A DNA stretch of 64,000 nucleotides from Nymphaea colorata (taxonomy: Eukaryota; Streptophyta; Magnoliopsida; Nymphaeales; Nymphaeaceae), in contig NC_045145.1 in assembly GCF_008831285.2 (NCBI RefSeq), positions 9,234,802 to 9,298,801 on the forward strand. The letters run 5' to 3'. Numbering within the stretch: position 1 is the first letter of the stretch; each line of letters begins with the position of its first letter. Positions 1 through 12,345 of the stretch are shown piece by piece. The position numbers and the translations under genes are program-made. The notes below the pieces were generated by a model. It ran no database searches. It was given only the letters and a program-made list of their open reading frames with translations, and was not told the DNA's origin.

Positions 1-239
1 GCAACTACTATCAAGGAAGTATATAAGATGCCTTAGTTGAAGATTTAATTTAGCCAAGAAGAAACAAATCCAAATAAGGAGCTGGTGAAATCCTTTAGGA
101 CGTAATATGAAGAGGTAAGTTACTACCAAATGATGAATTTTCCCTAGCTTTTCTTTCAACATCAAATCTCCATACAAATGGTGATAGGCCTTCCACTGTT
201 TGCTCGTAAGGTGTGTAACTCATGGTGTAGTTATCCTGT
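1..239. other. no recognisable feature
   Basis: AT-rich sequence with stops in all frames. No repeat or motif seen. Confidence 0.4.
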
Positions 240-1010
240 AGCTAAGATAAAGAAGAAGCTATCCCGCCCCATGGAAGGTGGCCAACCTATCTTATGCAAG
301 GTGTCTCTACATAACTGTATATGTTAGCTAATCTGGATGCTTTTTGGTTCATGGTCTTCTCATTCCTTAGGGATGTCATTCCAAGCTCAAGCTAACCATA
401 TCAATTTTTCGTTCTTGAGGAGGCAGCAATACCGAAGCCTATCACCATTTGTCCTGCAAATTTCGTTCTAGATCAGTCATAGAAGGTGGTACTAATTTAC
501 AAAATCTATCCACCTAGACTAAGGCCAAACAATGGCTAGCATAGCCTGGAAATTGTGTTGGCGCAGTTCTACTTGTGGTTGATTCAATCTCAAAAGAATT
601 ACCTCAAATTTTATAACCATTGTTTATTGAAGTCAGTTGACAATGTGTCCTGGTTTTTCAAAGGCCCATGGTCAAGCTGGAAAGCATTCACAGAGAGAGC
701 CAAGCGGTCAATAGGTGATGAAAAAATGGGGTCGGAGAAAGAGGAGGAGGTAGTCTGATCCACATGCTCACACCAGACAAGAGGTCCCAATTTGAAAGCA
801 CCTTGAAATTTCGTATCAAATAAGTGTTGAAGTTGGACTTAATTAAGAGATCTCATAATTTCAAGGATATCCTCCATAAGGTTACTATCATACTTAAGAA
901 TGAGGAGCTTTGTATGTGGCTGACGACATCCATTCTCCCAGACTGTTGGCCAAGTCTAGGAGATAAGGAAAACTAAATTCAGATTGCCTTAGGATTCGTA
1001 GTAACCCTTC
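240..1010 (+). pseudogene. possible LINE ORF2 downstream-of-RT remnant
   Basis: Frame-shifted + strand readings resemble the region after the reverse transcriptase domain of plant LINE ORF2. A KIKKKLS-like start is followed by a GG-containing segment, and then by a W-rich stretch ending GPWSSWKAF near 660-690. Plant LINEs usually carry such a W-rich connector between the polymerase and the terminal zinc finger. The longest open stretch is only 67 codons (555-758) and there is no catalytic motif. The alternative is chance resemblance. This is a family-pattern judgement with low confidence. Confidence 0.22.
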
Positions 1011-2676
1011 TAGAAGAGAATCCAATGGTTAGCAGAATATTCCAAAGCATCTGTTTGCTAAAAAAATGATTGCTTAACCTCATCCCTAACTCTTTGAATT
1101 GTGTGACGAATCTTCTGTTTTGCTTGTCTCCAACCAGATTGCATGGTTCTAATGGCTGAGACCTCAATCTGAAGATGGGGGTTGTATTGGAGACTTCTAT
1201 AGCAGTATCAAGAAGGTAATCATGAAAAGTTAGCTTTCTCTTGAGATAGTCTCTGTCCTTTTTCCTGCTATGTCTATTCTCTAAGAGCTGTCTCTACCAT
1301 TTTTATACTTTAGGTTAGTCTGTTTGTGCATGTCTCTTCCTAATAAAATTGTCAAACTAATGGTCATTGTCAAAGTAATGGTCATCATCCCGCAACGTTG
1401 TTCGACAAGAAATGGTGGGTTGATGACTATTTCTAATGCCCATCATGTTGCCTATCACTACTTGTTTAGGATGCTAAATCATGGATGATTCCAATGTTGT
1501 TGCCTATCAACATTCAAGGTTGGCGAGAGACCATAATACAATCTAATAATCTATCATATTGTGTTCTTGACCCAAAAAAAAAAATCATATTATTAGAGCC
1601 TACAAATTTATATGATAAAGCATTTCAGATATTGATTAATTTGGATCATCACTAAACCAGTTCTATGTAACACCATCTGAACAAGGGTTGGATATATCAT
1701 GTAAAAAAATTAAATAATAAATGACCCAAACCAGGGGCAGAGCCACATGTGGGCATGTGTGGGCAATTGCCTACACAACCCAATAACATTCATTTATTTA
1801 CATATTGGTTAAAGCCAAAATTTTGCGTCAGATGTTTTGCAATTATATGAGCCAAAATCTTTCAGGACTCTTGGCATGTGCACCACCAAAGAGTACTTGA
1901 ATATGAGATTTTATTGCCGTTTTCATGGTTCCCGTCATGGCCATATTAAAAATTATTGCCTTTCAAGAAAGCGCACGTTTAAATCCTTCTGGATCCACTT
2001 ATGGCTGCCATTTTTTTGTGGTCTGTGAGTTTTTTCACTGCGTAGCCTCAAGGGACCACTGAGAACCTTGGCGTTTTCAGTTTGGAACGTGAAGGAAAAG
2101 ATACTTTCTTGGTTTTGCCTCATTATTGTTGGACGTTTCAAGGGCCGCTGCTGTGCACACGAAAAATGCAACTGTAGTTGGTGCAGGAAGCAGGCCCAGA
2201 GGACTCCGTAAATGGTCACTGCATTAGAGTGGTCCATCCTGTTGCCTTCTCCACACCGATCTAATTACAATCTTAAGAGTTCGATTTAAATCCAAATCTT
2301 AAGTTACATTCTAAATCCTGAGACATGTCATGGCTTCGCTACATTATACCAAGTTGAAGGTTGCGTTTTGGATTTCCGGATAATTGTAAGCATAAAAAAA
2401 TCAGCTGAATTCAAGCTTGACCTCATTGGGTCGTGTTTTTTTGTTTGTTTGTTTAAGAGAGAGGTAGTCCAAACCGAGCTGATCATGAACCAAGCTCCAG
2501 TTGGCTGAATTCACTAAACGCAGCTTCATTTGTCTCGTAGAAGAGTAGAACACAAGGAGTTCGAGTAGCTTAACTCGTGTAATAGTGAAGTTGAACTTGA
2601 CAGGCAGGCTTTTCGTCCAGAAGCTTAGCCGAAACTGTGCTCCTCTGCGGATGTTGAATTTGATTTTCTACGTTGA

Positions 2677-2680
<4 letters not shown>
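1011..2680. other. no gene; TIR-like motif near 1732
   Basis: No convincing coding sequence. The string CAGGGGCAGAGCCACATGTG at 1732-1751 resembles the terminal inverted repeats of Tip100-type hAT elements. The only partner candidate, around 2330-2345 (GGCTTCGCTAC), is a weak complement, and no 8-bp target duplication was found. Confidence 0.3.

Positions 2681-2708
<28 letters not shown>
2681..2708. repeat. (AT)14 microsatellite
   Basis: Uninterrupted AT dinucleotides. Confidence 0.95.
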
Positions 2709-2712
<4 letters not shown>

Positions 2713-4090
2713 AATTCAAACAGTTCATCTAAGTGTGCTAAACAGATTCATGCAATCCTCTCCCAAGTTTTGAAATTTTAAATTTTACTATTAAATTTTT
2801 TAAAGGTTAACCCCTACAAAACTCTTAAAACACAGGAATTAGATAGTCATGGAACCGCTCAGCCCACTGATGATGAAACCATGGCTCCTCCCCTACCAGC
2901 AATGTCCTTCTCAATGAGAAGGATAACGCTCGTCCTTTTGGCATGTGAGGTCTCATAATGATAGGCTGTTCAAGATTAGGCTGGGCCGCCCTTACCTGGA
3001 GTAGACTTCACTTCTGGCATCTTGTACTTCACTTGGACTTTGTACTTCAATTGATATGCAGTCTTTATTGATCCCTTGTCTAAATCTAACGGTCACGGCA
3101 ATTGCTCTTTAGATCTTTCTCGCCTTTTGTGGAGCATGTGATGCCCATGGACATTTTTATGGAGAATTTTTCATTTAAAGCCCGATATTTTTTGCATAAT
3201 TTTGAGAAAGGCCACAAGTTTAATCATTTCAAGATAAAGCTCAATTTTTTCAAACATTCGCCGTAAGCCAGAAAGGTCATTTCGTCCAGTCATGTTTTCC
3301 AGTTTTATTTCACTATTTTCTGGTTTATTCAAGTTCAGTACATAAAATTTCCAAATTTATCTGATTAAGGAAAAATCATGAAAGTCAAATGTGTAAATAA
3401 TATTTCATAAAGTTTCTAACGGTATTGATCTAAGCTTTATAGGCTCATCATGAAAATTCAACATGGTGATCATACTTTTGTGAATTTTCTTATTTTTATA
3501 TTTTCGTCAGTCCTACATTTGTCTACATGTGGTTAAGTTTATTAAGAAAATGAGTTAAAACTCTGTGCAGCATATTTTGAAACCCGTATAATTCGGATCC
3601 ATGAAATTTATCATGGTTCTTTTTTCTTGTTCCGAGAGTGGGCAAACATTTTTGAAAAGTTCGCAAGTAAAAGAAAGGAATGCACGCCCGTTGCAGTGGG
3701 GGCAGGACCCCTCCCCTTTTATAAAATATGGTATAAAAGGCCAACCTAAATGAAACTTTTTACGTTTGCCTCGTCGTCATCTCCATCCTCTTTTCGCTGC
3801 CTTTCGCCTCGTCCTCATCCCTATCATCTTTGGCTTTCTGCAAAATTGTCCTGCCTTGATTGTGGACTATAATGCGACACGTTTTGAGTTAGTCGTCTCC
3901 TTTTTGCTGCGCTTACTACTTTGACACAACCAAATTAAAAAAGACGGAATCATCTTGTGTTCGTACAAACAGTTAATTTTCAAAACGCAGTTTACTTTGA
4001 AACCTTATAGTCGATCAAGATGCAGACTTCATGTCTCAAGTCATGCTAATTGGACTAAAATCATGTGCTAGAAGTGGCAGGAAACAATTT
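2709..4090. other. no recognisable feature
   Basis: No motif-bearing reading frame on either strand. The 73-codon antisense frame at 3523-3744 has no recognisable domain. Confidence 0.4.
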
Positions 4091-4138
4091 TAGTAATAAT
4101 AATAATAGTAGTAGTAGTAGTAGTAATAATAATAATAA
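4091..4138. repeat. (TAG/TAA)n trinucleotide microsatellite
   Basis: Runs of AAT and AGT trinucleotides. An antisense frame across it reads as a poly-leucine run, which is an artefact of the repeat. Confidence 0.9.
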
Positions 4139-5275
4139 GGCACCCTTATAATAAAGAAAATTTTTTGTGGCTGGTGTAAAGAGTTGCCCACATGAGATAA
4201 GATAATATGTAGCTATGTTATTGTACACTATGGGTTTCGGAAAAGCAAAACTACCTTTCACCCTCTTGCTCTTCAAAGTTTAAGGCTGTTTCAGGATGTC
4301 GGTGGTCATACCGTACACCATTCAACTCAAGCGTAACACATGTGACCATTTAAAAGAGTACTATCTACCGAAATCAAACTGATGATGCATGATCATCACG
4401 GCACTTGGGCTGCCCAACTAGTCTTTGCCTCCTCAGAGTGTGTTGTTTATTGTCTAGATAAGACACAATCGGCCCAAGAAGGCTGCTCGTTCGTTTAAAA
4501 TAAGCTCTCCGTACACTACAATTTGCACGTCAACAGCATGCAGTGCATGTTAGTCCAACGTTTTTACTTGCATCAGCGTATATGGTTTGACTCCTAAAAA
4601 AGACTGTAAAACTTGAATGTCAACTAAAGGCTTCCAAACAGCGAAACAGCAATCATTTTCATTGAGAGATAATGTTCACATAAGCGTTAAATATAGACGG
4701 TCTAAGATTTATAAACATGATTTACGCTCAAACTGTGGAAATTTTGGTATTGATGATGAAAACCTCGCAAGACAATTCATATGGACGACATGATAATTTT
4801 ATTAATAATTTTAGCAGCTTTTCTTGCGGGAGAAGAGTTTTATACGTATGAGATGAAAGTGTGCGTCGATTCACGTGACTTGTACGTATGAAATGGACAG
4901 GCCTTATAAAACCAAAGATGGGGTTCACATGGCTATCGATCAGAAGAGTATCGTTTAACAGTATCCAGTTCTGTCCTTTGGTCTGCGTGCTTAATAAATT
5001 GCTTTGGAAGTTTGGAGTTTATACAAAAGTATTGTGCATCTAAGAAGCCCATCCATCTAGGAAGCCCATCCACATGGCCGGGCCAAAAGGAAGATTGTGA
5101 GTGTGTATGTGCGTATAATATATATGTATGTACAATAGTTGCTGATCGGCATGAATGTCGATGGATTGGACTTGAATTAGATGGACCTTTTAGCATATCC
5201 AATTGTTCAGATATTCATAAATTCACAATCAAATTCGGATGAAAAAATAGTATAATATACCTGAATCATACTTTT
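4139..5275. other. no recognisable feature
   Basis: Short overlapping frames occur on both strands at 4933-5242. None has a recognisable motif. Confidence 0.4.
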
Positions 5276-5600
5276 AGATTCAACATTCAAATCCAATCTG
5301 CGTCCTAACTTTTAAATTTCAAATTTGATTCCAACTTTAGAATTTGAAATCCAAATTTGATTTGAATCTGACCTTTAAATTTGAGATCTGAATCCATCTC
5401 AAATCCAACCTGAATGCAACTTTTAAACTCAAAGTTGATTTTGTTCCAGTTTTGACTTTTAAATGCACAAAAAATTTGATCTCAAATCCAATATGGATGC
5501 TAATTCTTAAACAGCTGAAGTCAATCTGGATGCTAATTTTGAAAATGCAAATTCATGTTATAAATCTGAAAATCTAAATCTTAATCAAATTTAACAATGA
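5276..5600. repeat. degenerate AAATCCAAATTTGA-type array
   Basis: Imperfect 10-20 bp units built from AAATCC, AAATTTGA and TTTAAA. The same kind of array lies at the start of the LTRs seen elsewhere in the window (45,120-45,250; 13,300-13,480; 41,640-42,460 inverted). It may be a worn LTR fragment, but no boundary is visible. Confidence 0.5.
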
Positions 5601-6135
5601 AAAACAAAAACCTAATTTTTTGAAGCAACAATCAAAGATACAGGGAAAAAATAAAAAAGAAAAGAACACACATTTCACATAAATTACTTTTATATTTGTA
5701 TTATTTAGGTACTAGGAAAACCTAAAAAAGTTCGTAGATGCAGCACAAAATCCATTTCCTTTTTCACCCGACCTTCGGATTGGAATTGGCCTGACTGAAT
5801 GATTGTGTAATAGTATATATCCATTATTTACTATTAGTTTAAAGAAATCAAAACCTTTAAATTGCAAATTATCAAACAGTCCATAATAATAAGTATCACA
5901 ACATGAGGTAAAACTAGTTTAATAACAATAAAAAGAAATAGAAAAGTTCTTCACAAAATTTTAAAACATACTTCAAACATGTTTGTGCCACAACGGGGAC
6001 GAACGTTATTACGGAGACTTCCATGATGTGAAAAACAAAATGTACTTAAATAAATATCTTCAACACATTAGAATATAGTTTACCATTGTTATAAAGAATG
6101 CATATAATTATAAGAAGAGTTAAACACATGACTTG
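5601..6135. other. no recognisable feature
   Basis: AT-rich sequence directly left of the hAT-type element. No frame with a motif. Confidence 0.4.
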
Positions 6136-6246
6136 TCGATAAGTAGGGCTGAACACGAGCTGAGCCGAGCCCGAGTTCGGCCAGCTCGAGCTCCGCTCAA
6201 CTGTTGTTTTGGTCAGCTCGGGCTCGGCTTGAACTCGAGTCGAGCT

Positions 6247-6852
6247 TTACAATCGTAGCTTGAACTTGACTCGATCAACTGTGTTCAAGCTCGAGACTGA
6301 CTCGACCAACTCGTTTAACTCGATTAGTTGCTTTTTCAGATGCTTTTGATGTGGAAGGTGATGTCGCTCGAATAAGGGTTTGAGGGAGAAACTTTCTCCC
6401 TTGGTCTTCTTCACAGAGCCAGAACCAAGTGCCTCTTTGGGTGCCTTCTTCTCCAAAAAGGAGCTAGATTCAGGCGCTTCTTTCTCCTTCTTTTTCTTCT
6501 TCTTCTCCAACACAAAGCTAGAAACCTACACCTCTTTGTCCTTCTTCTTCACTGGAAGAGAGATTGAATCAGACGCTTTGTCTTCGTCCTCCTTATTCTC
6601 TGAATCAGAAACTTCTTCGAAGCCCAAGATCCCATGACCACCCATCAGAACAACCCCATTTGTGCTACCACGCATGGTCTGACCACTAGACTCTGAAGGC
6701 AGCAAGAGGAGGGCAAAGAAGAATATGAAATGGAAGAAGCGCACAACACCCATCTTAGGCTGAAAATCTGTTTCAATCTTCTCAGTCATGGATCTCAAAG
6801 AAACAAAGAAAGAACAAAAATGACTCGAAGACGAAAGGATGGGTGCCTTCAA
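6247..6852 (-). pseudogene. unrecognised reading frame carried inside the hAT element
   Basis: Two antisense open stretches, 6852-6526 (108 codons) and 6513-6247 (88 codons), are in the same frame and separated by one TAG, so they form one interrupted frame of about 200 codons. From the Met at 6753 the sequence reads as a signal peptide or signal anchor: a basic start, then a hydrophobic run FFHFIFFFALLLLP, then SESSGQ. An acidic stretch (SDSENKEDEDKASD) follows, and then a lysine-rich tail (KKKKKKEKE) with GESFSLKPLF. The last ~20 codons run into the element's subterminal repeats. I do not recognise a family. It may be a captured and degraded host gene fragment with introns removed or lost, or a chance open frame in a purine-rich strand. 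The opposite strand is also open at 6380-6637, which weakens the coding claim. Confidence 0.35.
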
Positions 6853-6962
6853 GCGAAACCCTCACTCGAGTGAAACCCTTGCTCGAGCAGAAATCATTGG
6901 GTTATTGAGAGCCTCTCTTGTTTGAGGGAGAGAGGGTTTCAGAAACTTTGTTTTCTATGATT

Positions 6963-6963
<1 letters not shown>

Positions 6964-7008
<45 letters not shown>

Positions 7009-7016
7009 GAGAGAGA
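6964..7016. repeat. (GA)n microsatellite
   Basis: About 53 bp of GA with one GGG interruption, inside the hAT-type element. Confidence 0.95.
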
Positions 7017-7347
7017 AGGAGAGAAGAGTACCATTGTTGCAGGGTTGCCTTCAGTTCCACCGATAGCCGGAAGAAGGAAGAGAGTGAAGAGAGAGAAAAA
7101 AAGATGAAAAATGAAGTTGACTGAATGAGGAAAACAATAAATATCTGTTCCTTGACCTAACGAGCCGAGTTGGGTTAAGCGAACTTCGTTAAACGAACTC
7201 GAACTTGGCTCGATAAAATAAACGAGCTCAACGATCAACTCGAGCTCGGCTTGTTGAGTAGAAAAGCTGGCCCAAACTCGAAGTCAAGCCGAGCTTTAAT
7301 GAGCCGAGTTCGAGTTACTCGGCTCGTTGTTCAGCCCTATCGATAAA

Positions 7348-8189
7348 TGGAAGTACCGCTTACTATGGGTTACTAAAAATCAACGATGACACTATCGCAG
7401 CGATGCCGTTACTTGAAGTACTGCCATGCAAGGTTTTGTTATGAAAGGTTCACTATTTAACGCTGAAGGTTGTTACTGAAAACTATGGCATATTAGTAAA
7501 GCATAGTCCATTACTAATTAATCATTTCCCACTCCACACCTGCCATGAGAAACAAAGGCATGTGTTTCGAGTAAGAAACTTTTGTATTTATATTGAAGCA
7601 AAAACAAATCTCAACAAAATTGACAACAAAGTACACGCAAGGAGAAAGTGGATATCATTTGTCCATGACTGGTTTTCATTGGCTTTAAGGTCTCCCCTAC
7701 TGCCTGTAGGAGTTATTAATTTGCTTCTTCACAAGTAGCAGCAACATTTTCTTCAGACTGCAAAATTGGTGAAAGTTGCAAACTAAGGAAAATAATATTA
7801 ATTTTGCATGATGATACTTGTTTGATTTTGATAATTTGGTAGTTGGGAATCACTTTCATGTAAATTTGTTGAAGTATCACAAATGGTTAGCAATAATGAA
7901 GGGAGACAAGCTCATGTAACATCACCCTCTTGAAACTTGAAACTAAAAAAACACCTATAATTAATAATATGACTATGTTCATTAAACTTTCAAATATCCA
8001 AATCTGTATTTCAAAGTGTAAGAGGCTAGAATAACCAATATCTTCTACTTGGCTAGAGTCCACCACAACATCTAAAAAGAGCACAGAAATTTCAGAAAGG
8101 TTCCACTATGTTATAAAAAGCAACAATGTGGAGTATTGCATAACCTCCGCTACACAAAGAACTGTAATGCACTTCAGACCAAAAGCTCA
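7348..8189. other. no gene; one candidate terminal exon
   Basis: On the minus strand, a splice-acceptor-like TTTTGCAG is followed at 7757-7716 by 13 codons (SEENVAATCEEAN) and a TAA. This has the form of a last exon, but it is too short to identify. Nothing else was seen. Confidence 0.2.
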
Positions 8190-10080
8190 ATCAAAGCTCT
8201 ACAATCGTTTTCATGAATATGTTCAAGCAAGAAAGGATCAAAATAAGATTCACAGAATTCAAGTTGATGTATTCCGCCTAGGCTAATGTATTCAAGACAA
8301 TTTCTTGTGGGGGCATGAGGTGATTCATTCTTTTAGTCGATATAAAGGCAAAACTGTGTGGATCAAGATTGACCTAAGTTGTATCACGGTGTAAGCCAGA
8401 GGTTCTTGGAGAATGCTATGAGGTGGCTGCTCTATATGTTGAATTGTGTGGAAAAGATTCTCACCTCTGTGACCTCAGTTTCCACTATTATTTTGTTGAA
8501 TGAGCATGAAGGGGAATGAGTTTTTCCAGCCCATCTCCTTTGCCAAGGGACCCACTATCCCGTTACCTGTTTTTGATGGTAATGGAGAAGCTTTCTCATA
8601 GCATTCATGCACATCTAGTGGAAGGTTTTGTAAAAGCACCATGACTAGGGAGCATATGCAACTTAGTCCATTCTATCACATTTTGCTGATGACATTGTTC
8701 TTTTCTCTACTAGGGTCAGGAGTAGTCACAGTGACATCAATGAAGTTGTCTAAGAATTTGCCAAGTGCAGAGGCTATTGATTAATGGGAAAAAATGTGAG
8801 ATGTATTGCTTCAACTTTTGTTAGAGGGATCAAAACCAATCAAGAGCAATTTCTGTGCTGGAAACATAGAAAGCTAAGGTCATGAGCTTGCAGTTTGCAT
8901 GCAAGGGAAGTAACCAGCATGAAACAAGGAACCTTGTCATATATGAGACAACCCTATACTCTCTACCATTCCACAATATTGGAGATTGGTTTTAAAGCTT
9001 CATAGTAATACTGGAAGCACATTGAGCAAATTTGTAGTGATCTCCTATTTTTCATTTTTTTTTGGGGGGGTGGGGGGTGGAGCGGGAGGGGAGAGGACCA
9101 ATAGGAGAGTAGTGAATTCACCTCCTCCAATGGGCCAAACTATGTATACCAAAGATGGAAGGAGATTTGGGCTTCAAGTGAATTAAAGAGATATAAATTT
9201 CTTAGCGACCAATCCCAATGGACTAAATTTGTGAGAAGAAAGTATCAGATGTGTAAAGGCTTATAGACTATACATCAATGTCTACATGTGTTAACTGCTT
9301 TGAAGGCTATAAACTAGGCATGCAAAATAGCTAAAGAGAAAGTGAAATGAGATATTAAGGATAAATTGTTGGTAGAGGCACTGAATGGAGTTAAATTTTA
9401 TGATCATTGAGCCTTGGCTTATGAAATCGGTGGCATAAGTTGTATCTAATGCCCATTGGATGTGCCAGCTATTGGATAAAGACATCCTCCCAGTAACTCT
9501 CTACTAATTATTACCTCCATTTCACCCGATATAACTTACATGGGTTATACGTAGAGGTTAGCGACATGTCATAAGACCATGTAGGATTACTTACAGACCA
9601 AAGGAGTTCAAGAGGAGTGGGAAAAACTGATATGCATGGATCAGTCAAGACTTGCGACAAGCTTGTTGGACCCTCTACAACAACAGTGAATCAAGGCTGC
9701 CAATAAATGGGAGGCTAAAACACTTGGGAATCTCTCTCGCATCATGGTGCAGTCTCCGCAAGGAAGTAGAAGAAGCAACCAATCATGTCTTGTGCTCTTG
9801 TCTTATTGCAGCAGGGATTTAGAAATACACAGGTCGTTAATTTGGAGCTAAGTGTGTATTGCAACGTGATGCCAGAAATGAGCTGAGAAGATTGATGAAA
9901 TGGAAATTTTATAACAATGATTCATGTGGATGCTGGGAAAACATATTTCATGTGTGCATTTGGTTTATTTGGAAGTTGAGAAACTTTGCAAAACATGAAA
10001 AGCTTATGTCATCTCCTCATTCAGCCATAGGAGCCTGGGGTCTTTGTAAACAACAAATCCTCAAGCTTAATTGAACATAA
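8190..10080 (+). pseudogene. LINE (L1-type) ORF2 remnant: RT and 3' end
   Basis: The frame-shifted + strand carries the signature order of a plant LINE reverse transcriptase. HEVIHSFSRYKGK and WIKIDLS lie at about 8308-8375. A FLENAM segment follows near 8400. ADDIVLFS, the catalytic ADD box, is near 8690-8715. The final segment, 9859-10,074, reads IFHVCIWFIWKLRN, typical of the last ~80 residues of plant LINE ORF2. Many stops and frameshifts make it non-functional. Two AT-rich inserts lie between the blocks. No endonuclease domain or poly-A tail was found, so both ends are approximate. A second, independent 3' end of the same kind is at 38.94 kb. Confidence 0.7.
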
Positions 10081-10089
10081 TAAAAAAGG

Positions 10090-10196
10090 TAGGCAGTCAT
10101 GGACTGAATGCATATAAGGATTGTAGGGCATTCACATGATACTAGGCAGTCATGGACTGAATGCATAAAAGGATTGTAGGGCATTCACATGATACT
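10090..10196. repeat. 53-bp tandem duplication
   Basis: Two nearly identical copies beginning AGGCAGTCATGGACTGAATG, at 10,091 and 10,144, differing by a couple of bases. Confidence 0.9.
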
Positions 10197-10804
10197 TACA
10201 TATAATAAAATGTGTCATGCTTGTTGTCGTACTTGGAAAAAAAAACTGCAAGTGTGATGGCCTTCACATGATACAATGCATTTAGAAATGTGCCCAACAC
10301 ATGCCAACGTTGGTTCTCAACTGAAAAGCTGATAGAAACCATCTTGTCATCCACTTTCTCAAAAACCTAAAAGGTATTTCTAATGGAAGTTATTCTCATG
10401 AATATTTGCAATTTATATTATTTATTGTTGTTCAGATTAAGTAATTAAGCATCTTGTCCAAATGTTCCAGTAAAAATATAGGTAAGATAAATGCAGTTTA
10501 TAGTTTACCATGTCGTCGTGGACCAATTTCTATAAAATATGTATCTCTAAAAGATGTCAGCAAACAAGTAGGTTCTTGCTCTTAATTGCTAAGCAAGTCG
10601 AAAAAGAAGACATTAGACTAAAAATTGGGGTTCAAACTGCGATCAAGCAGAGTCATTATCCATGACACTCACGTTTCTTAGAAGTAAAATGTTTTCCATT
10701 GAGCTATAAAAAAGAATAAGCTGAGACATTGCTACAACTACAAAATGTAGATATAACTTCATCAACCTTATCAACTGCAGCTTGGAGACTTACATGGCCA
10801 CCCA
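10197..10804. other. no gene; candidate minus-strand exon-like frames
   Basis: A TTTTAG acceptor-like site before 10,366 opens an antisense frame beginning VFEKVDDKMVSISF. A CTGCAG site near 10,775 opens one containing VDKVDEVIST. Both are short and unidentified. Confidence 0.2.
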
Positions 10805-10955
10805 ATGACCAGATTTACTGGAATATTATTCACCTAAAAAAATCATTTAAAACAATTAAAAAACATCATTAAAACAATTAAATCAAATAAATTTACAATT
10901 TATAATAGATTTTTAAACCAGAAAAAACGAAGATTTAATTAGCAGCGTGACAAGA
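10805..10955. repeat. direct repeat, left copy (partner 20,303-20,450)
   Basis: About 150 bp matching 20,303-20,450 with scattered differences. Shared strings include ATCAAATAAATTT, AAGATTTAATTAG and GTGACAAGAC. The two copies bracket about 9.3 kb of LTR-like DNA and the antisense integrase remnant. They are too long and too diverged to be a target-site duplication. Confidence 0.65.
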
Positions 10956-12015
10956 CTATAAACAACCAAAATATTCACAATCCAAAAGATCATTGTACCT
11001 TCCACCATGAGATTTCCAAATTGATTTTCCAAGACCAAATTTTAAGAACAAAAAGTCACTTTTTGAGTTAGCATTGAAGATACAGACCCAAAATGCTGGG
11101 TTGTCCAAGCTTAACGTTATCATTTTGCCCCTACATCCTAGCATCTTGACCTTAAAGGTATGGATTTTTTATCAAAATTCTGAGAATTGCCGAACATTTG
11201 AGTAGTTATGCTATTTCCCAACTTTACATAAAGCCAAGAGTCACCGGAGTCAAGTCACCAAGGCTATCCCAATATGAAGCCGCCAGCTCCCTTATAGATC
11301 AAATCAGCTCTAGAGCTTAAAAATATGTTATTTAGCTCAACCAAATCAAAACAAATTCACTCTAATGGGGAGAAAGTTATATTTCGCTTATTTTGAGTCC
11401 TCATACTGGTAGGTCAAGTCCTGTCTCTTAGAATCCTATACAAGGAACGGAGGCGAGTATTGGTAAAATCTAATTTATATGGTTTGCATGTAAGATTGAA
11501 AAAAATTACATTTATAAAGAAAGCAAACAAACCATAATTTTAAAATCATGCATGTTGAAAAATTGAAGTAGATTTAAAAAATGGACTTGTGAACAAGGAG
11601 AATAAAATTTTAATGTTTGTTCATTTTGAATTATCATAGATCAAAGCAAATCAATATCCTAAATCTACTATGATGCATGCAAAAGCAAAGTCATGTAGAC
11701 CGTATGCAATACCCTTGTAAAGGGAAATCGAGGAAGACCATAAAAGTCCAATTTTTGTTGAAATTTTCACACATAGAGCTGGAGGTGCTTGGGAAAGCAA
11801 CTTATCTACAAGTTCATATTGAAAAATAAAAAATGTTGCTTTAATTTTGCAAAATTGAGCTTTACATTAGTTTTTAGAATATATCAAGTACTATGAATGA
11901 GATCCACGACCTTCAGAACTGAATTAACTGAAATTGGAAGGAATGAACTCAAACCGAGCTCAGGAGTATTGATTTACATATGGTAGACATATTCCCCACT
12001 CGGAAGCATTCAAAG
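10956..12015. other. no recognisable feature
   Basis: AT-rich non-coding sequence. A stretch near 11,395-11,450 (CTGTCTCTTAGA then GGAGGCGAG) weakly resembles 36,635-36,685, hinting at a shared repeat. Confidence 0.3.
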
Positions 12016-12345
12016 CTGAATAGAACTCAAACCAAACTGAATGAATTCAAATTGAACTAAAAGAAACATAATTTGTACATGATAAACATGGTCCTAGCTT
12101 GGTTTTAGATGACATGTTGATGTTTCCGAGTTGAGTTTATTTTCAGCTCAAACCCCTAAAAACAAAAGAGAAAAAGCACATGAAACTGAATTGAACTCAA
12201 ATCAAGATGAATGAACTCAAATTGAACTAAAAAAAGCTTTATTATACATGATAAACATAGTCCTAGCTCGGTTTTAGCTTGCTTTTCTAAGTTGAGCTTA
12301 AATTCAACTCAAAGCCCCCAAAACAAGAGAGAGAAAGACCAGCGG
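12016..12345. repeat. ~172-bp tandem duplication
   Basis: The block with AACTCAAA, AATTGAACTAAAA, CATGATAAACAT and CCTAGCT-GGTTTTAG occurs at about 12,016 and again at about 12,188, with roughly 10-15% differences by eye. Confidence 0.75.

Larger units (their letters stand above)
6144..7339. mobile_element. non-autonomous hAT-type DNA transposon, 1196 bp
   Basis: The left end TAGGGCTGAACACGAGC and the right end GCTCGTTGTTCAGCCCTA are terminal inverted repeats differing by about one base in the first 17. They start with TAGGG, which fits the hAT consensus. An 8-bp direct repeat brackets them: TCGATAAG at 6136-6143 and TCGATAAA at 7340-7347, one mismatch. Behind each end are GC-rich subterminal repeats of the CGAGCTCGGCTTG type, in sharp contrast to AT-rich flanks. 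No transposase motif is present, so it would need one supplied in trans. It contains a reading frame on the minus strand and a GA microsatellite. The near-intact target duplication suggests a fairly recent insertion (inference). Confidence 0.88.

Noticed and set aside
1732-2345. hAT element bounded by CAGGGGCAGAGCC and GGCTTCGCTAC
   Set aside because: Right end is a poor inverted match and there is no 8-bp duplication.
4061-4276. Antisense frame with a 16-leucine run, resembling a membrane segment
   Set aside because: The run is the translation of a TAG/TAA trinucleotide microsatellite.
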